Below, in pieces: positions 49,233-58,159 of a stretch of 64,000 bases of DNA. Under the pieces are notes generated by a model. The model worked only from the letters and a program-made list of their open reading frames with translations. It was not told where the DNA came from and did no database searches. Made by a program: the position numbers and the translations under genes. Within the stretch, counting starts at the first letter, position 1. Every line of letters begins with the position of its first letter. The stretch is from the NCBI RefSeq assembly GCF_021206925.1, contig NZ_JAJPRF010000016.1:1-64000 (forward strand), read 5' to 3'. This stretch comes from Rhodoflexus caldus (GTDB taxonomy: Bacteria; Bacteroidota; Bacteroidia; Cytophagales; Thermoflexibacteraceae).

Positions 49233-51293
49233 TTAGAAGCGAATGCCGATAATGGTAATATCATCGGTTTGCGTTTCGTCGCCACGCCACATTTCGTGTG
49301 TTTCCAACAAAATGCTTTCCTGACGGCAAGTGTCGGCGCGGGATATATCTTTTAGCAACTGACGCAGGAATTTTTTACCGAATTTCACGGGAGGCTGTCC
49401 TCCATCGGCATTGCCGAACTGGTCTGTGTAACCATCGGTGCAGAGGTACAACATATCACCACGCATACAGTGCCATATGTGATTGTTCACTGTACGAATG
49501 GCTTTGGTATTAATAATGCCACCTACCGAGAACTTATCGCCTTTAATTTCATACAATGTATCGTTGCGCAACATGTATGCAGACTGATGTGCGCCGGCAA
49601 TTATCAATTCTTTGGTGTGCTGATTATAAACAAAAATGGAAATATCCATACCGTCTTGACGGTTGGAGGAAAGCTCGTTCTGTTTCAGCACCTTAATCAC
49701 CCCCAAATCCATTTTTTTGATGATTTGGGCAGGGTCTAAAAGGCGCTCCATCACAACCACCTGATACAGCAGGTTACTGCCAATTACAGACATAAGCGCC
49801 CCCGGCACACCGTGTCCGGTACAATCAACAACAGCCATGATGGCAATAGGATCGCCTTGGTCGTTTACCATTTGGCGGAACCAGTAAAAGTCGCCGCTGA
49901 CAATATCCTTGGGCTTGTATAATATAAATGACTGATTAAAACAGCGCGCAATAGCCTCTTTTTCAGGCAGTAACGCTGCTTGGATGCGCTGTGCGTAGTT
50001 GATGCTTGATGTAATGTTCTTATTTTTCAGCTTAATCTCGGCAAGCGCCTTTTCTATCTCGCTTTTTTGCTGCGCGATTTTCTCGTTTTGGCTTTGGATT
50101 TCCTCAGTTTTCTGCTGAACTTCTTCGTATTTGTAAATAAGTTGTGTGTTCAGTTCTTTCTGTTCCTTAATTTTTTTGTCCAACTGCTGCGACATATTGC
50201 GGAAACTACGGGCGAGCTCCCCAATTTCATCGTGCCGTCTGAACATTCTTCCGTCGGATACAATTTCATTCCATTCGCCTTCTGCCATTTCTTCGGCAGC
50301 CTGATTGAGGGAAATAATGGGTTGTGCAAAATATCTTCCCACACCAATGGCAATGATGGTACCTATGCCGCAAATAATCAATGCAATGCGTGCGTAGCGG
50401 TCGCCCAAAAACAAAATTGGCTTGAAAATAACTTCCTTAGATGCTTTGGCAATAATAATCCATCCGCTGCCTGCATAGTCCAGATATCCTTTTTGTGTAT
50501 CCAACACAAAGATTTCTTTCTCCATATTCACAAATCGGTTTTGCTGGCCGAATGTGGGAGATTCAATGATTTTTTTGATGTATTTGATATCCGGATAGCG
50601 TTTGGTAAGGGCTGCAAATTTGTTTTTATTGGAAAATAAGATGTAGCCGTCGTTATCTACCAATACAATTTCCAAATTCCTGCGCAATTCATCTTGCCTG
50701 CCCGGCCCGCTGATGATTTGGTTGAACAGTTCATGTAACTTGTTCATAGACACTCGCGCTACGAGTACGCCCACATACTGCCCTTTTTCATCGCGGATTT
50801 TTTTGGCAAAATGTATAACAGGAATTTGCAAGGATTCGGATTTGGAAACCTCCATGACAAATTCTTTGTATTCCAACTCCGGCCAGTATTTAGAGTAACT
50901 GTGCTTCTTGCCTACATTTTCTATGCGGGTATCAGCTATGTAATTGCGCAGTGTATCAAAATAGGTGAGGCTTTGGTACAGCGGAAAAGCGATAATGAGT
51001 TCATCTAAGCGGCGTTGGATGAGTGCCGTGCGCTCCCGTTGTTTGAGTGCATTGGTAGTAATCGGAGCGATAAAAGCAGGGTCTTGTGCTATTGAGAAGA
51101 GGTCTTTTCTTCTTTCATACAAGAATCTATCAATTCCCGTAATGGTAAGCGCTGTTTCTTTCAGTAATGATTCCTTAATATCCGATTCCGTTGCCTGACG
51201 GGCTTCAGTATAGGCAAAGTAGAATGCCGGCATACTGCCAAGCAAAACCATTGCTACACAAAGCACCACCATTTTGAACGAAATGCTCCTCAT
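49233..51293 (-). CDS. Cache-HAMP-SpoIIE receptor phosphatase
   Basis: 686 residues. An N-terminal membrane helix (MVVLCVAMVLLGSMPAFYF) is followed by a double-Cache-type periplasmic sensor (about 40-300), a second helix, HAMP (about 325-385), a coiled coil and a SpoIIE/PP2C serine phosphatase. The last has ALLPEKEAI near its start, YKPKDIVSGDFYWFRQM and AVVDCTGHGVPGALMSVIG. Such receptors dephosphorylate anti-anti-sigma (STAS) proteins; no STAS or anti-sigma gene is adjacent. It probably couples an extracellular small molecule to an unlinked partner-switch system. Confidence 0.93.
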   Translation of the reverse strand: MRSISFKMVVLCVAMVLLGSMPAFYFAYTEARQATESDIKESLLKETALTITGIDRFLYERRKDLFSIAQDPAFIAPITTNALKQRERTALIQRRLDELIIAFPLYQSLTYFDTLRNYIADTRIENVGKKHSYSKYWPELEYKEFVMEVSKSESLQIPVIHFAKKIRDEKGQYVGVLVARVSMNKLHELFNQIISGPGRQDELRRNLEIVLVDNDGYILFSNKNKFAALTKRYPDIKYIKKIIESPTFGQQNRFVNMEKEIFVLDTQKGYLDYAGSGWIIIAKASKEVIFKPILFLGDRYARIALIICGIGTIIAIGVGRYFAQPIISLNQAAEEMAEGEWNEIVSDGRMFRRHDEIGELARSFRNMSQQLDKKIKEQKELNTQLIYKYEEVQQKTEEIQSQNEKIAQQKSEIEKALAEIKLKNKNITSSINYAQRIQAALLPEKEAIARCFNQSFILYKPKDIVSGDFYWFRQMVNDQGDPIAIMAVVDCTGHGVPGALMSVIGSNLLYQVVVMERLLDPAQIIKKMDLGVIKVLKQNELSSNRQDGMDISIFVYNQHTKELIIAGAHQSAYMLRNDTLYEIKGDKFSVGGIINTKAIRTVNNHIWHCMRGDMLYLCTDGYTDQFGNADGGQPPVKFGKKFLRQLLKDISRADTCRQESILLETHEMWRGDETQTDDITIIGIRF

Positions 51294-51441
51294 CGGAAAT
51301 CATAGTAAGAGTTGAAACATCGCCATTGGGTTAAAATCCGTAAAAGTAGCGGATTTTTGTATCTAAACCTATTAACCAATTAACATGCTAAAAGCAAAAA
51401 TATTGTAGTTTGACCGCTAAGTAACGCAAAAATAAGTATAA

Positions 51442-52692
51442 CTACTCATATTTGACTACTTGCAGCGAAGGAAGTAGTATCCGAAGCAGCAGCCATGCGC
51501 TGATAAAAACAAACCCCGCACCACCGAAAATCAGTGCATAGTTGCCCGTGGTTTCCAGTACGTAGCCTATCAGCGAAGAAAACAACGTACCGCCGATTGC
51601 CCCGCTCATGCCTGCCAGCCCCGACATAGAGGCTACGGCATTTTTGGGGTACAGGTCGGTAACAATTGTGAAAATATTGGCAGACCAGCCCTGATAAGCA
51701 GCGGCAGCCAGCGCAACCAGTGCTACCGCTCCGGCAGCGGATGGCATTTGCGCAGCCAAGGCAACAGGCATGGCTAACAATGCACACACAAGCAAGGTGT
51801 TGCGGCGGGCAAAATCAAGCGAACGCCCCCGTTTCAACCAAAACGACGACAGCCAACCGCCCGATATGCTGCCTACATCGGCTACCAAAAAAAGCACAAT
51901 AAGCGGTAAACCAAGTGCCTGCAACTGCAATCCGTATTGGGCATACAAAAATTTAGGCACCCAAAACAGGAAAAACCACCAAACGGGGTCGGTGATGAAA
52001 CGCATCAGGCAAAGCGCCCAGGTCTGACGGAACGCCAGCAACTGCCCCCACCGAACGGGTGCAGCAGCCGCTTGGTTGCCCGATTGGATGTACGCAAGTT
52101 CGCCCTGACTTAAAACAGGGTGCAACTCGGGTTTGGTGTACATCTGCCACCAAAAAATCAGCCATATAAAACCGACAGCACCCGTAATGATGAATGCCCA
52201 TTGCCAGCCGTATTGTGTAGCAATAAAAGGCACGGTCAGCGGCGCAAGGATAGCCCCAATGTTTGAACCCGAATTGAAAATGCCCGTTGCCAATGCCCGT
52301 TCTTTTTGGGGAAACCACTCGGAAACCGTTTTCAGGCAGGCGGGGAAGTTGGCAGCCTCACCGATGCCCAGCACAAAACGTGCCAAGGCAAAACCCGCTA
52401 CGCTGCGCGCCAAAGCGTGCCCGATGCCCGCCAAACTCCACACCACAATGGCAACGGCAAAACCGATGCGCGTGCCGAATCGGTCTAAAAAGTAGCCCGT
52501 AGATGCCATCCCGATTGCATAGGCAATCTGAAACGCCATCACAATGCGGCTGTAATCTATCTCGTTCCAGCCGATTTCGGTTTGCAGCACGGGGGCTAAA
52601 ATGCCGATAACTTGACGGTCGATATAGTTAATGGTGGTGGCAAAAAACAACAGTGCCAGAATGCGCCAGCGATAATTCCCAATTTCAGCCAT
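51442..52692 (-). CDS. MFS transporter, hexuronate/ExuT-like
   Basis: 416 residues with about twelve membrane helices. The start WRILALLFFATTINYIDRQV matches the anion:cation symporter (ExuT/GudP) group, and the loop after helix 2 has GYFLDRFGTRIGFA. This group imports hexuronates, glucarate or related sugar acids by proton symport. No uronate catabolism gene is adjacent, so the substrate is only a family guess. It is divergent from the Fe-S carrier gene. Confidence 0.87.
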   Translation of the reverse strand: MAEIGNYRWRILALLFFATTINYIDRQVIGILAPVLQTEIGWNEIDYSRIVMAFQIAYAIGMASTGYFLDRFGTRIGFAVAIVVWSLAGIGHALARSVAGFALARFVLGIGEAANFPACLKTVSEWFPQKERALATGIFNSGSNIGAILAPLTVPFIATQYGWQWAFIITGAVGFIWLIFWWQMYTKPELHPVLSQGELAYIQSGNQAAAAPVRWGQLLAFRQTWALCLMRFITDPVWWFFLFWVPKFLYAQYGLQLQALGLPLIVLFLVADVGSISGGWLSSFWLKRGRSLDFARRNTLLVCALLAMPVALAAQMPSAAGAVALVALAAAAYQGWSANIFTIVTDLYPKNAVASMSGLAGMSGAIGGTLFSSLIGYVLETTGNYALIFGGAGFVFISAWLLLRILLPSLQVVKYE

Positions 52693-52710
52693 AGAGACGA
52701 ACTATTTGCA

Positions 52711-52718
52711 TAATTTTG
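52711..52718 (+). promoter_or_regulatory. -7 box for the A-type Fe-S carrier gene
   Basis: TAATTTTG fits TAnnTTTG exactly and lies 56 nt before the ATG at 52775 (or 20 nt before the alternative ATG at 52739). Confidence 0.5.
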
Positions 52719-52774
52719 CTGTTACCACAATTAACTGAATGGTTTCAACAGCAAAAAAATCCATCCTGTTTTTT

Positions 52775-53101
52775 ATGATAAGCGTTACCGAAAAAGCCAA
52801 AAATAAAATAACCGAACTGCGTTCGCAAGAAGGCAAAACCGATAATCACAATATCCGCGTTGCGGTGAAAGGCGGCGGATGCTCGGGGCTGATGTACGAC
52901 CTTGTATTTGACGACACCACCCAACCCAACGACCAAATTTTTGAGGATAAAGGCATCAAAATTATGGTAGATAAGAAAAGTCTGTTGTATTTGGCAGGCA
53001 CTACGCTCGATTTTTCCGACGGTTTAAACGGCAAAGGCTTCCAATTTATCAATCCGAATGCTTCGCGCACCTGCGGATGCGGTGAAAGTTTTGCGGTTTA
53101 A
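52775..53101 (+). CDS. HesB/IscA/ErpA-type iron-sulfur carrier
   Basis: 108 residues from the ATG at 52775, where the family starts (MISVTEKAKNKI); an ATG at 52739 would add 12 residues. The three conserved Cys are present, one in GGGCSGLMYD and two in the C-terminal CGCGESF. A-type carriers hold and pass on [2Fe-2S] or [4Fe-4S] clusters. No other Isc or Suf gene is adjacent. It ends at a strong terminator. Confidence 0.93.
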   Translation: MISVTEKAKNKITELRSQEGKTDNHNIRVAVKGGGCSGLMYDLVFDDTTQPNDQIFEDKGIKIMVDKKSLLYLAGTTLDFSDGLNGKGFQFINPNASRTCGCGESFAV

Positions 53102-53121
53102 GCCAAACAATACGTCAAAAT

Positions 53122-53158
53122 AAAACAGCCGTCTCCTGTTCGGGGCGGCTGTTTTTGT
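53122..53158. terminator. Intrinsic terminator
   Basis: AAAACAGCCG (53122-53131) pairs with CGGCTGTTTT (53146-53155), a 10-bp stem followed by T. It serves the Fe-S carrier gene and, read the other way, the convergent small membrane protein. Confidence 0.85.
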
Positions 53159-53192
53159 TTACGGCAGTAAAATATAGCTGTTGATATCAATT

Positions 53193-53405
53193 TCAATTGC
53201 CTTGCTTATGAGGGCAGGTGTTAATCCCCAAAGGTGCATAAAGCGGGCAAAAACTTACTACGCTTGTCAGCACAAATACGCCCGCCACCACAAGCAATAC
53301 AATGCCTATTGTGCCCGTGATAATTTGCATGTAGTACAACACGCCAATAACAACCGCTATCAACACCCTGATGATGCGGTCAATAGTTCCCATGTTCTTT
53401 TTCAT
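53193..53405 (-). CDS. DUF2892 small membrane protein
   Basis: 70 residues from the ATG at 53405. Two membrane helices are separated by a turn (VLIAVVIGVLYYMQII and IGIVLLVVAGVFVLTSVV), and the protein ends with CPLYAPLGINTC. This is the DUF2892 / YgaP-type inner-membrane module, often found with rhodanese domains. The Cys pair could bind a metal or thiol; the function is unknown. Confidence 0.85.
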   Translation of the reverse strand: MKKNMGTIDRIIRVLIAVVIGVLYYMQIITGTIGIVLLVVAGVFVLTSVVSFCPLYAPLGINTCPHKQGN

Positions 53406-53479
53406 ATTTTGGCTTGCATTTGAAGACAAATTACGAAAAATCGGGCAACTGTTGTGTAACTTTTGTTACACAACAGCCA

Positions 53480-54019
53480 TTATTTCACAAATACTTTTTT
53501 GTACAGTTCAATGCTTTCGGCAATGATTTGCTCTGCCATTTCGCGATTCAAAAAGTCTTCTACCACTACGGTCTTGTTTTCCAACTTTTTGTAATCCTCA
53601 AAAAAGTTGCGCATTTCGGAAATATAGTATTTGGGCAGCGATGTAATATCTTCCACGTGGTTTACGCTCGGGTCGCCTGCCGCTACGGCAATGATTTTAT
53701 CATCAGCCTCGCCGTTGTCTAACATGCGCATCACCCCAATGGGTTTTGCCTCCACAATGCACAAGGGAACGATTGTGATTTGTGAAAAAATCAGGATGTC
53801 TAATGGGTCTTTGTCGTCGCAATAGGTTTGCGGAATGAAGCCGTAGTTGGCAGGGTAGTAAACTGACGAATACAATACGCGGTCTAACTTAATCAAGCCG
53901 CTTTCTTTGTCCAACTCGTATTTGGCGCGTGTTCCTTTGGGAATTTCTATGATGCCGTTCACTAATTTGGGGCTGTTTTCGCCCGGATGAACGTGATGCC
54001 AAGGATTGAATGAGTTCAT
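53480..54019 (-). CDS. ppa: Inorganic pyrophosphatase (soluble, family I)
   Basis: 179 residues, the usual length. It hydrolyses pyrophosphate with Mg ions. The signature [11 protein letters not shown] (metal-binding Asp cluster), [17 protein letters not shown] at the start and [11 protein letters not shown] are all present. It lies 35 nt after the CLC gene on the same strand. Soluble pyrophosphatase is a classic fluoride-sensitive enzyme, which makes the pairing with a probable fluoride exporter meaningful. Confidence 0.97.
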   Translation of the reverse strand: MNSFNPWHHVHPGENSPKLVNGIIEIPKGTRAKYELDKESGLIKLDRVLYSSVYYPANYGFIPQTYCDDKDPLDILIFSQITIVPLCIVEAKPIGVMRMLDNGEADDKIIAVAAGDPSVNHVEDITSLPKYYISEMRNFFEDYKKLENKTVVVEDFLNREMAEQIIAESIELYKKVFVK

Positions 54020-54054
54020 GCTGTATAAAAAATTTAAAAGGGCGCAAAGTTAGG

Positions 54055-55320
54055 CTATAATTCCCCGATTCGGCGTGTTTTTTTGCGAAGAAATACCTGA
54101 TGCTTGGTGCTGCCAACAATTTGCGAACCGTAAATGCCTGTATGTCCCGAAAAAAGATAGGCTACCACACAGGCAAGAGCAATGAAAACGCCGCTTTCCG
54201 CACCGAACAACTCAATCCCCATCAGCGTGCAGGCAATCGGGGTGTTGGTAGCCCCTGCAAATACGCCCACAAAGCCCATGCCCGCCAGCAAAGCAACAGG
54301 CAGCGGAATGAGCTGGCTAAGTGCATTGCCCAAGGTTGCGCCTATGAAAAACAGAGGCGTTACCTCACCGCCTTTGAAGCCTGCGCCAAGTGTAAAAGTA
54401 GTTGTCAGCGTTTTGACAAGAAAATCGTAAAACGGTAAATCTTCGCTGAATGCGGCTACTATGGTCGGCACGCCCAAGCCAATGTATTTGGTCGTTCCTG
54501 AAGCCCACACCGAAAGGGCAATCACTGCCCCGCCGACAACGGGACGAAGCGGCGCATATTGTATGTGATTTTTAAACAGGTTTTGCCAAAAATGCGCCAT
54601 TTTGGAAAACAACAACGCCGCCAGCCCGAAACAAATACCCGCGGGAATAGTCCACAAAAAGTTTTGCGGATTCATCGGTGGCACGGTCGGGATGGCATAA
54701 TGCGTATGCGCCACCTGCCAGGCATGGCAAGTGTAATCGGCAATGACGGCGGCAAAAAAAGCGGGCAAAATAGCCTCGTAGCGCATCCTGCCCAAAATCA
54801 GGACTTCCAGCGCAAAAACGGCACCCGCCAGCGGCGTACCGAAAACCGATGCAAACCCCGCACTGATACCCATGACCAAAAACATGCGGCGGTCGCGCTG
54901 TTTGAGCCTGAAAAAGTGCGTGAATTGGTCGGCGATGGCAGCACCCATTTGCACCGCTGTTCCTTCGCGCCCTGCAGAGCCACCAAAAAAGTGCGTGGCA
55001 ACCGTACCGAACAACACTAAGGGCGCCATTTTGAAAGGAATCACGCGGCGCGGCTGATGAAACTCGTCAATAATCTGATTGTTGCCGCCTGCCACTTCCT
55101 GCCCGTAGCGATGATACAACCAACCGATAACAAACCCACCAAGCGGCAAAAAAGCGATAATCCACAGATGGCTTTCCCGAAAGTGCGTTGCCCAATCCAA
55201 GGCAACCAGAAAAAATGCCGAAGCCGACCCCGCCAAAATACCCACTAACAGCGCAAAAAACAGCCATTTGAAAGTGTCCGTCAGCAGCGGGATTTGTTCT
55301 ATTTTATTGGTTTTCAACAT
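54055..55320 (-). CDS. CLC-type anion channel/antiporter, probable fluoride (CLC-F) type
   Basis: 421 residues, with the helix-rich CLC fold. The first anion-binding segment is GGNNQIIDEF instead of GSGIP; the second is SAGREGTAVQ (with E119 as the gating Glu) instead of GREGP; the third is GAGFKGGEVTPLFFIG. This combination is that of the CLC-F (fluoride/proton antiporter) group as I know it. No recognisable fluoride riboswitch lies upstream; a family B palindrome is there. The pyrophosphatase gene follows 35 nt downstream. Confidence 0.85.
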   Translation of the reverse strand: MLKTNKIEQIPLLTDTFKWLFFALLVGILAGSASAFFLVALDWATHFRESHLWIIAFLPLGGFVIGWLYHRYGQEVAGGNNQIIDEFHQPRRVIPFKMAPLVLFGTVATHFFGGSAGREGTAVQMGAAIADQFTHFFRLKQRDRRMFLVMGISAGFASVFGTPLAGAVFALEVLILGRMRYEAILPAFFAAVIADYTCHAWQVAHTHYAIPTVPPMNPQNFLWTIPAGICFGLAALLFSKMAHFWQNLFKNHIQYAPLRPVVGGAVIALSVWASGTTKYIGLGVPTIVAAFSEDLPFYDFLVKTLTTTFTLGAGFKGGEVTPLFFIGATLGNALSQLIPLPVALLAGMGFVGVFAGATNTPIACTLMGIELFGAESGVFIALACVVAYLFSGHTGIYGSQIVGSTKHQVFLRKKTRRIGEL

Positions 55321-55340
55321 GTTATTTTAAAAATTATCGT

Positions 55341-55382
55341 TGTAGGGACAGGGCATGCCCGTTGCACGTCGCTTGTCCCTAC
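55341..55382. repeat. Intergenic palindrome, family B
   Basis: GTAGGGACA (55342-55350) and TGTCCCTAC (55374-55382) with a loop containing GCCCGTTGCACGTCGC. Both arms and the loop match the copy at 7230-7272. It lies in the 74-bp gap between Sua5 and the CLC gene. Confidence 0.85.
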
Positions 55383-55394
55383 TTGCAAACCCCA

Positions 55395-56348
55395 TCACCG
55401 CACCGCCGCGGCGCGTCGCAAGCGGTCGTTGATGGCTCTTCCCAAGCTCTCTTCGGGCAGCAGTTCGGCAAATATAACACGAATCGGCAAACTGTCTAAG
55501 TAGCGCAAGGCAGCAAAAAGTCTTTGCGCTGCCTCAGCATAGTCGCCTGTTGAAGACAGTACAACCTGATGATTTTCAGGTATTTGCAAAAATTTTTTCT
55601 TAAATGACAAAATGCCTGTTGTTTTCGGGTCGGCTTGTGCAACCAGTTCGTCCAAATTGCCCAAAACCAACGGAATGCGCGGCGCATAGTGGCTTTTGAG
55701 CATACCCGGGGCGGCAGGTTGCGAAGAGGAATGTTGCATCACGCGCACCTTGCCGATGACTGCCTCAACAGCTTCCACCGAAAGCCCCCCTTTGCGATAA
55801 ATAACCGCTTTCTCGCCCTCAAAACCCACAATGGTAGATTCCAGCCCTACGCGGCAAGCCCCGCCGTCCAAAATGTAAGGAATTTTATCACCCAATTGGT
55901 CGGCGACGTGCTGCGCAGTGGTCGGGCTGATGTAGCCGAAGGGATTGGCACTCGGCGCTGCCAGCGGAAAGGATAATTTTTTCAACAGTTCCAGCGTGAG
56001 CGGATGGTTCGGTACGCGCAGCGCCACACGCGGCAACCCGCTTGTACAAAGGTCGGGGATGATGTCCCGTTTGGGCAGCAGTAGCGTCAGCGGTCCGGGC
56101 ATGAATTGCGCTGCCAATTGTTGCGCCTTTTCGGGAAAGTCCGTTGCATATCGGCTGATGTGGCTCACCTCGGCAATGTGTACAATGAGCGGGTCAAATT
56201 GCGGACGATTTTTTACTTCAAAAATGGTGGCAAGTGCCTTTTCGGAAAGAGCATTGCCTGCCAGCCCGTAAACGGTTTCCGTCGGTATGGCGACCACCTC
56301 GCCCGCCTGCAAGTGCGCCGCGGCTGTTTCTATGGAAGTTCCAATCAT
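55395..56348 (-). CDS. sua5: Threonylcarbamoyl-AMP synthase (Sua5 type)
   Basis: 317 residues from the ATG at 56348. The YrdC-type domain (about 1-190) shows VVAIPTETVYGLAGNALSE and KNRPQFDPLIVHIAE, with later PSANPFGYISPT. A further C-terminal Sua5 domain (about 215-317) ends in the family-typical ELLPEESLGRAINDRLRRAA. It makes threonylcarbamoyl-AMP for the t6A modification of tRNA. It is upstream of the CLC-pyrophosphatase pair and downstream of the restriction gene. Confidence 0.94.
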   Translation of the reverse strand: MIGTSIETAAAHLQAGEVVAIPTETVYGLAGNALSEKALATIFEVKNRPQFDPLIVHIAEVSHISRYATDFPEKAQQLAAQFMPGPLTLLLPKRDIIPDLCTSGLPRVALRVPNHPLTLELLKKLSFPLAAPSANPFGYISPTTAQHVADQLGDKIPYILDGGACRVGLESTIVGFEGEKAVIYRKGGLSVEAVEAVIGKVRVMQHSSSQPAAPGMLKSHYAPRIPLVLGNLDELVAQADPKTTGILSFKKKFLQIPENHQVVLSSTGDYAEAAQRLFAALRYLDSLPIRVIFAELLPEESLGRAINDRLRRAAAVR

Positions 56349-56438
56349 CGGGGAGTTTGCGGATTTTATATATGCGAACGGGTAGGATTGTTTTGTAATC
56401 ACAAAGCAGCTGAAAATTAATTTTCAGAAAAACATTTG

Positions 56439-57206
56439 TTATTTATCCTGTATCTCAAACTTGGCGCTTTTGAGCAGTTGAATGCTGTTATAGTCACGCT
56501 TATCGGAAAATCCGAATTCCCAAAGAGAATATTCGTTTTTTCTTTTGGCGAAAAAAAGCACGTTTACTTTCTTTTTGGTATAAGTTTGCCACTGGCGAAA
56601 CGGATAATACAATTGCCTGATTATCGTATTATTTGCCTCGGCGTTTTTGGCTTCTATCAAAACAACTTGATTTTTGCCTTCATAGCCTGCATCTACTTCT
56701 GTTTGTACGCTTTCTGCCGTAATAAGTTGTCTGTATTTCCCTGCGTAAAATTCAAACTTAGGTGTGTATTTTCTGCCGCGAATAGTTAAAACCAAACTCT
56801 CATCTTCCAAGAAACTGCGTATCAGACTTGAAGCATAAGCAAAATCCAAATGTTGCATTTCAGAGTTTCCGATTTGCGAAGTTTCCAATTGAAAATCAAG
56901 TTTAGACTTGTAAATTTTCGTCGGTGTATCAATTTCGGGAATATCTACATATCCTTCGCCTTGCAAAATAGCGTAAACCCCGTTTTTAACAGGCAAAATG
57001 AACAAATTGTTATCCGTAAATACCTGAGGTCTGCTTTCTTTTGTATCCTGCTTACATAATACGCGAACTTCTCTTTCGGTTGTAGTTGTAAAGTGTGCTG
57101 TTGCCTTTTTAATTTGTTCTGCCGTCAAAATAAAAAGACTTTTTGAAAAATCGTGTTGCAAAATACGATAAGCATCAAAAATTGATTGCCAAGGTTTGTG
57201 GTTCAT
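56439..57206 (-). CDS. Probable type II restriction endonuclease
   Basis: 255 residues. It has no strong family match to my eye, but TEVDAGYEGKNQVVLIEAKN fits a PD-(D/E)XK nuclease core (D...E-x-K). Its start overlaps the end of the adenine methyltransferase gene by 32 nt, the usual layout of a methylase with its endonuclease. Base composition is markedly AT-rich. The cutting site cannot be derived from the sequence. Confidence 0.75.
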   Translation of the reverse strand: MNHKPWQSIFDAYRILQHDFSKSLFILTAEQIKKATAHFTTTTEREVRVLCKQDTKESRPQVFTDNNLFILPVKNGVYAILQGEGYVDIPEIDTPTKIYKSKLDFQLETSQIGNSEMQHLDFAYASSLIRSFLEDESLVLTIRGRKYTPKFEFYAGKYRQLITAESVQTEVDAGYEGKNQVVLIEAKNAEANNTIIRQLYYPFRQWQTYTKKKVNVLFFAKRKNEYSLWEFGFSDKRDYNSIQLLKSAKFEIQDK

Positions 57207-58119
57207 ACGGATAATTGGTAATAATTAATTCGTTGATTTTTCCTCGTTTATCACCGTTACAGTTTACGGCTCTGCTTGCGGAAACCCTGAAAATATTATA
57301 TCCTGAAAAGGCTTTTTCAAAAAAATCATCTTCGGGATTTTCATTTTTGGGGTCTGAATTGGAAAGCATCAATTTTGCGCCTTTTTCTCGGTCTAACTTT
57401 TGAAAAAATCGGGCTAATTGTAACTGTTCTTTATCGGTAAATTCCGTGCCTGTGTACGTTGTAAAACTTGCCGTTTGGCTAATAGGTCTGTACGGCGGGT
57501 CAAAGTAAACAAAAGTATTTTCATTTACTTTTTCAAAACAATCGGAATAATCTGCTTGTCTGATTTCAGCATTTTGCAATACTTTTGAAACCGCCAAAAT
57601 ATTCGGTTCATCAAAAATTGTTGCAGTTTTATATTTTCCGTAAGGCACATTAAATTCACCTTTTGAGTTCAGGCGAAAAAGTCCATTGAAACATGTTTTA
57701 TTTAAAAAGATAAATTGGGCAGCTCGCGGAATCCAATTATCAGAAATTTTTTTATAGTTAATTTCAAATCGTTGTGAATTAAAATGTTTGCGTACCGCTA
57801 AAAATAAATCGTTTCGCTTTTCCAGTTCGGTTTGGTCATAATCTTTTTGGTATTGTTCCAAAAAATCAAGTAAATCATGCGGGCGCTGCTGAATGACTTG
57901 GTAAGTTAAAATTAAATCTTTGTTGAGGTCGGAAAGGTAAGCATTTTGAATTTTGTAGCGTTGTGCAATTAAAAAGAACACGGCGCCGCCACCCAGAAAA
58001 GGCTCAACATAATTTTTGATAATACCTTTTCTAAGTTCGTTAGGATAGTAATTTTCAAACTGTTCCAACAGTTGATTTTTACCGCCTACCCATTTAACGA
58101 ACGGTCTTGCTTTTATCAT
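57175..58119 (-). CDS. D12-class adenine-N6 DNA methyltransferase
   Basis: 314 residues. The start RPFVKWVGGKNQLLEQ, the AdoMet-binding motif VEPFLGGGAVFF, the catalytic motif VYFDPPYRP and the late motif GKINELIITNYPY identify the D12 (alpha class, Dam-like) group. Members of this class often recognise GATC, GATATC or CATG, but the specificity is not evident here. Four sampled 60-base lines across the two genes average about 38 percent GC, against 60 percent in one sampled line of the adjacent dienoyl-CoA isomerase gene. The partner endonuclease follows. Confidence 0.94.
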   Translation of the reverse strand: MIKARPFVKWVGGKNQLLEQFENYYPNELRKGIIKNYVEPFLGGGAVFFLIAQRYKIQNAYLSDLNKDLILTYQVIQQRPHDLLDFLEQYQKDYDQTELEKRNDLFLAVRKHFNSQRFEINYKKISDNWIPRAAQFIFLNKTCFNGLFRLNSKGEFNVPYGKYKTATIFDEPNILAVSKVLQNAEIRQADYSDCFEKVNENTFVYFDPPYRPISQTASFTTYTGTEFTDKEQLQLARFFQKLDREKGAKLMLSNSDPKNENPEDDFFEKAFSGYNIFRVSASRAVNCNGDKRGKINELIITNYPYEPQTLAINF

Positions 58120-58159
58120 TTGGAATGTTCAGATTTCGGCAATATTTTCTTTTATTACA

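Noticed and set aside
55321-55394. Fluoride riboswitch upstream of the CLC gene
   Set aside because: I looked for the conserved crcB-motif segments on the minus strand and saw only the family B palindrome.
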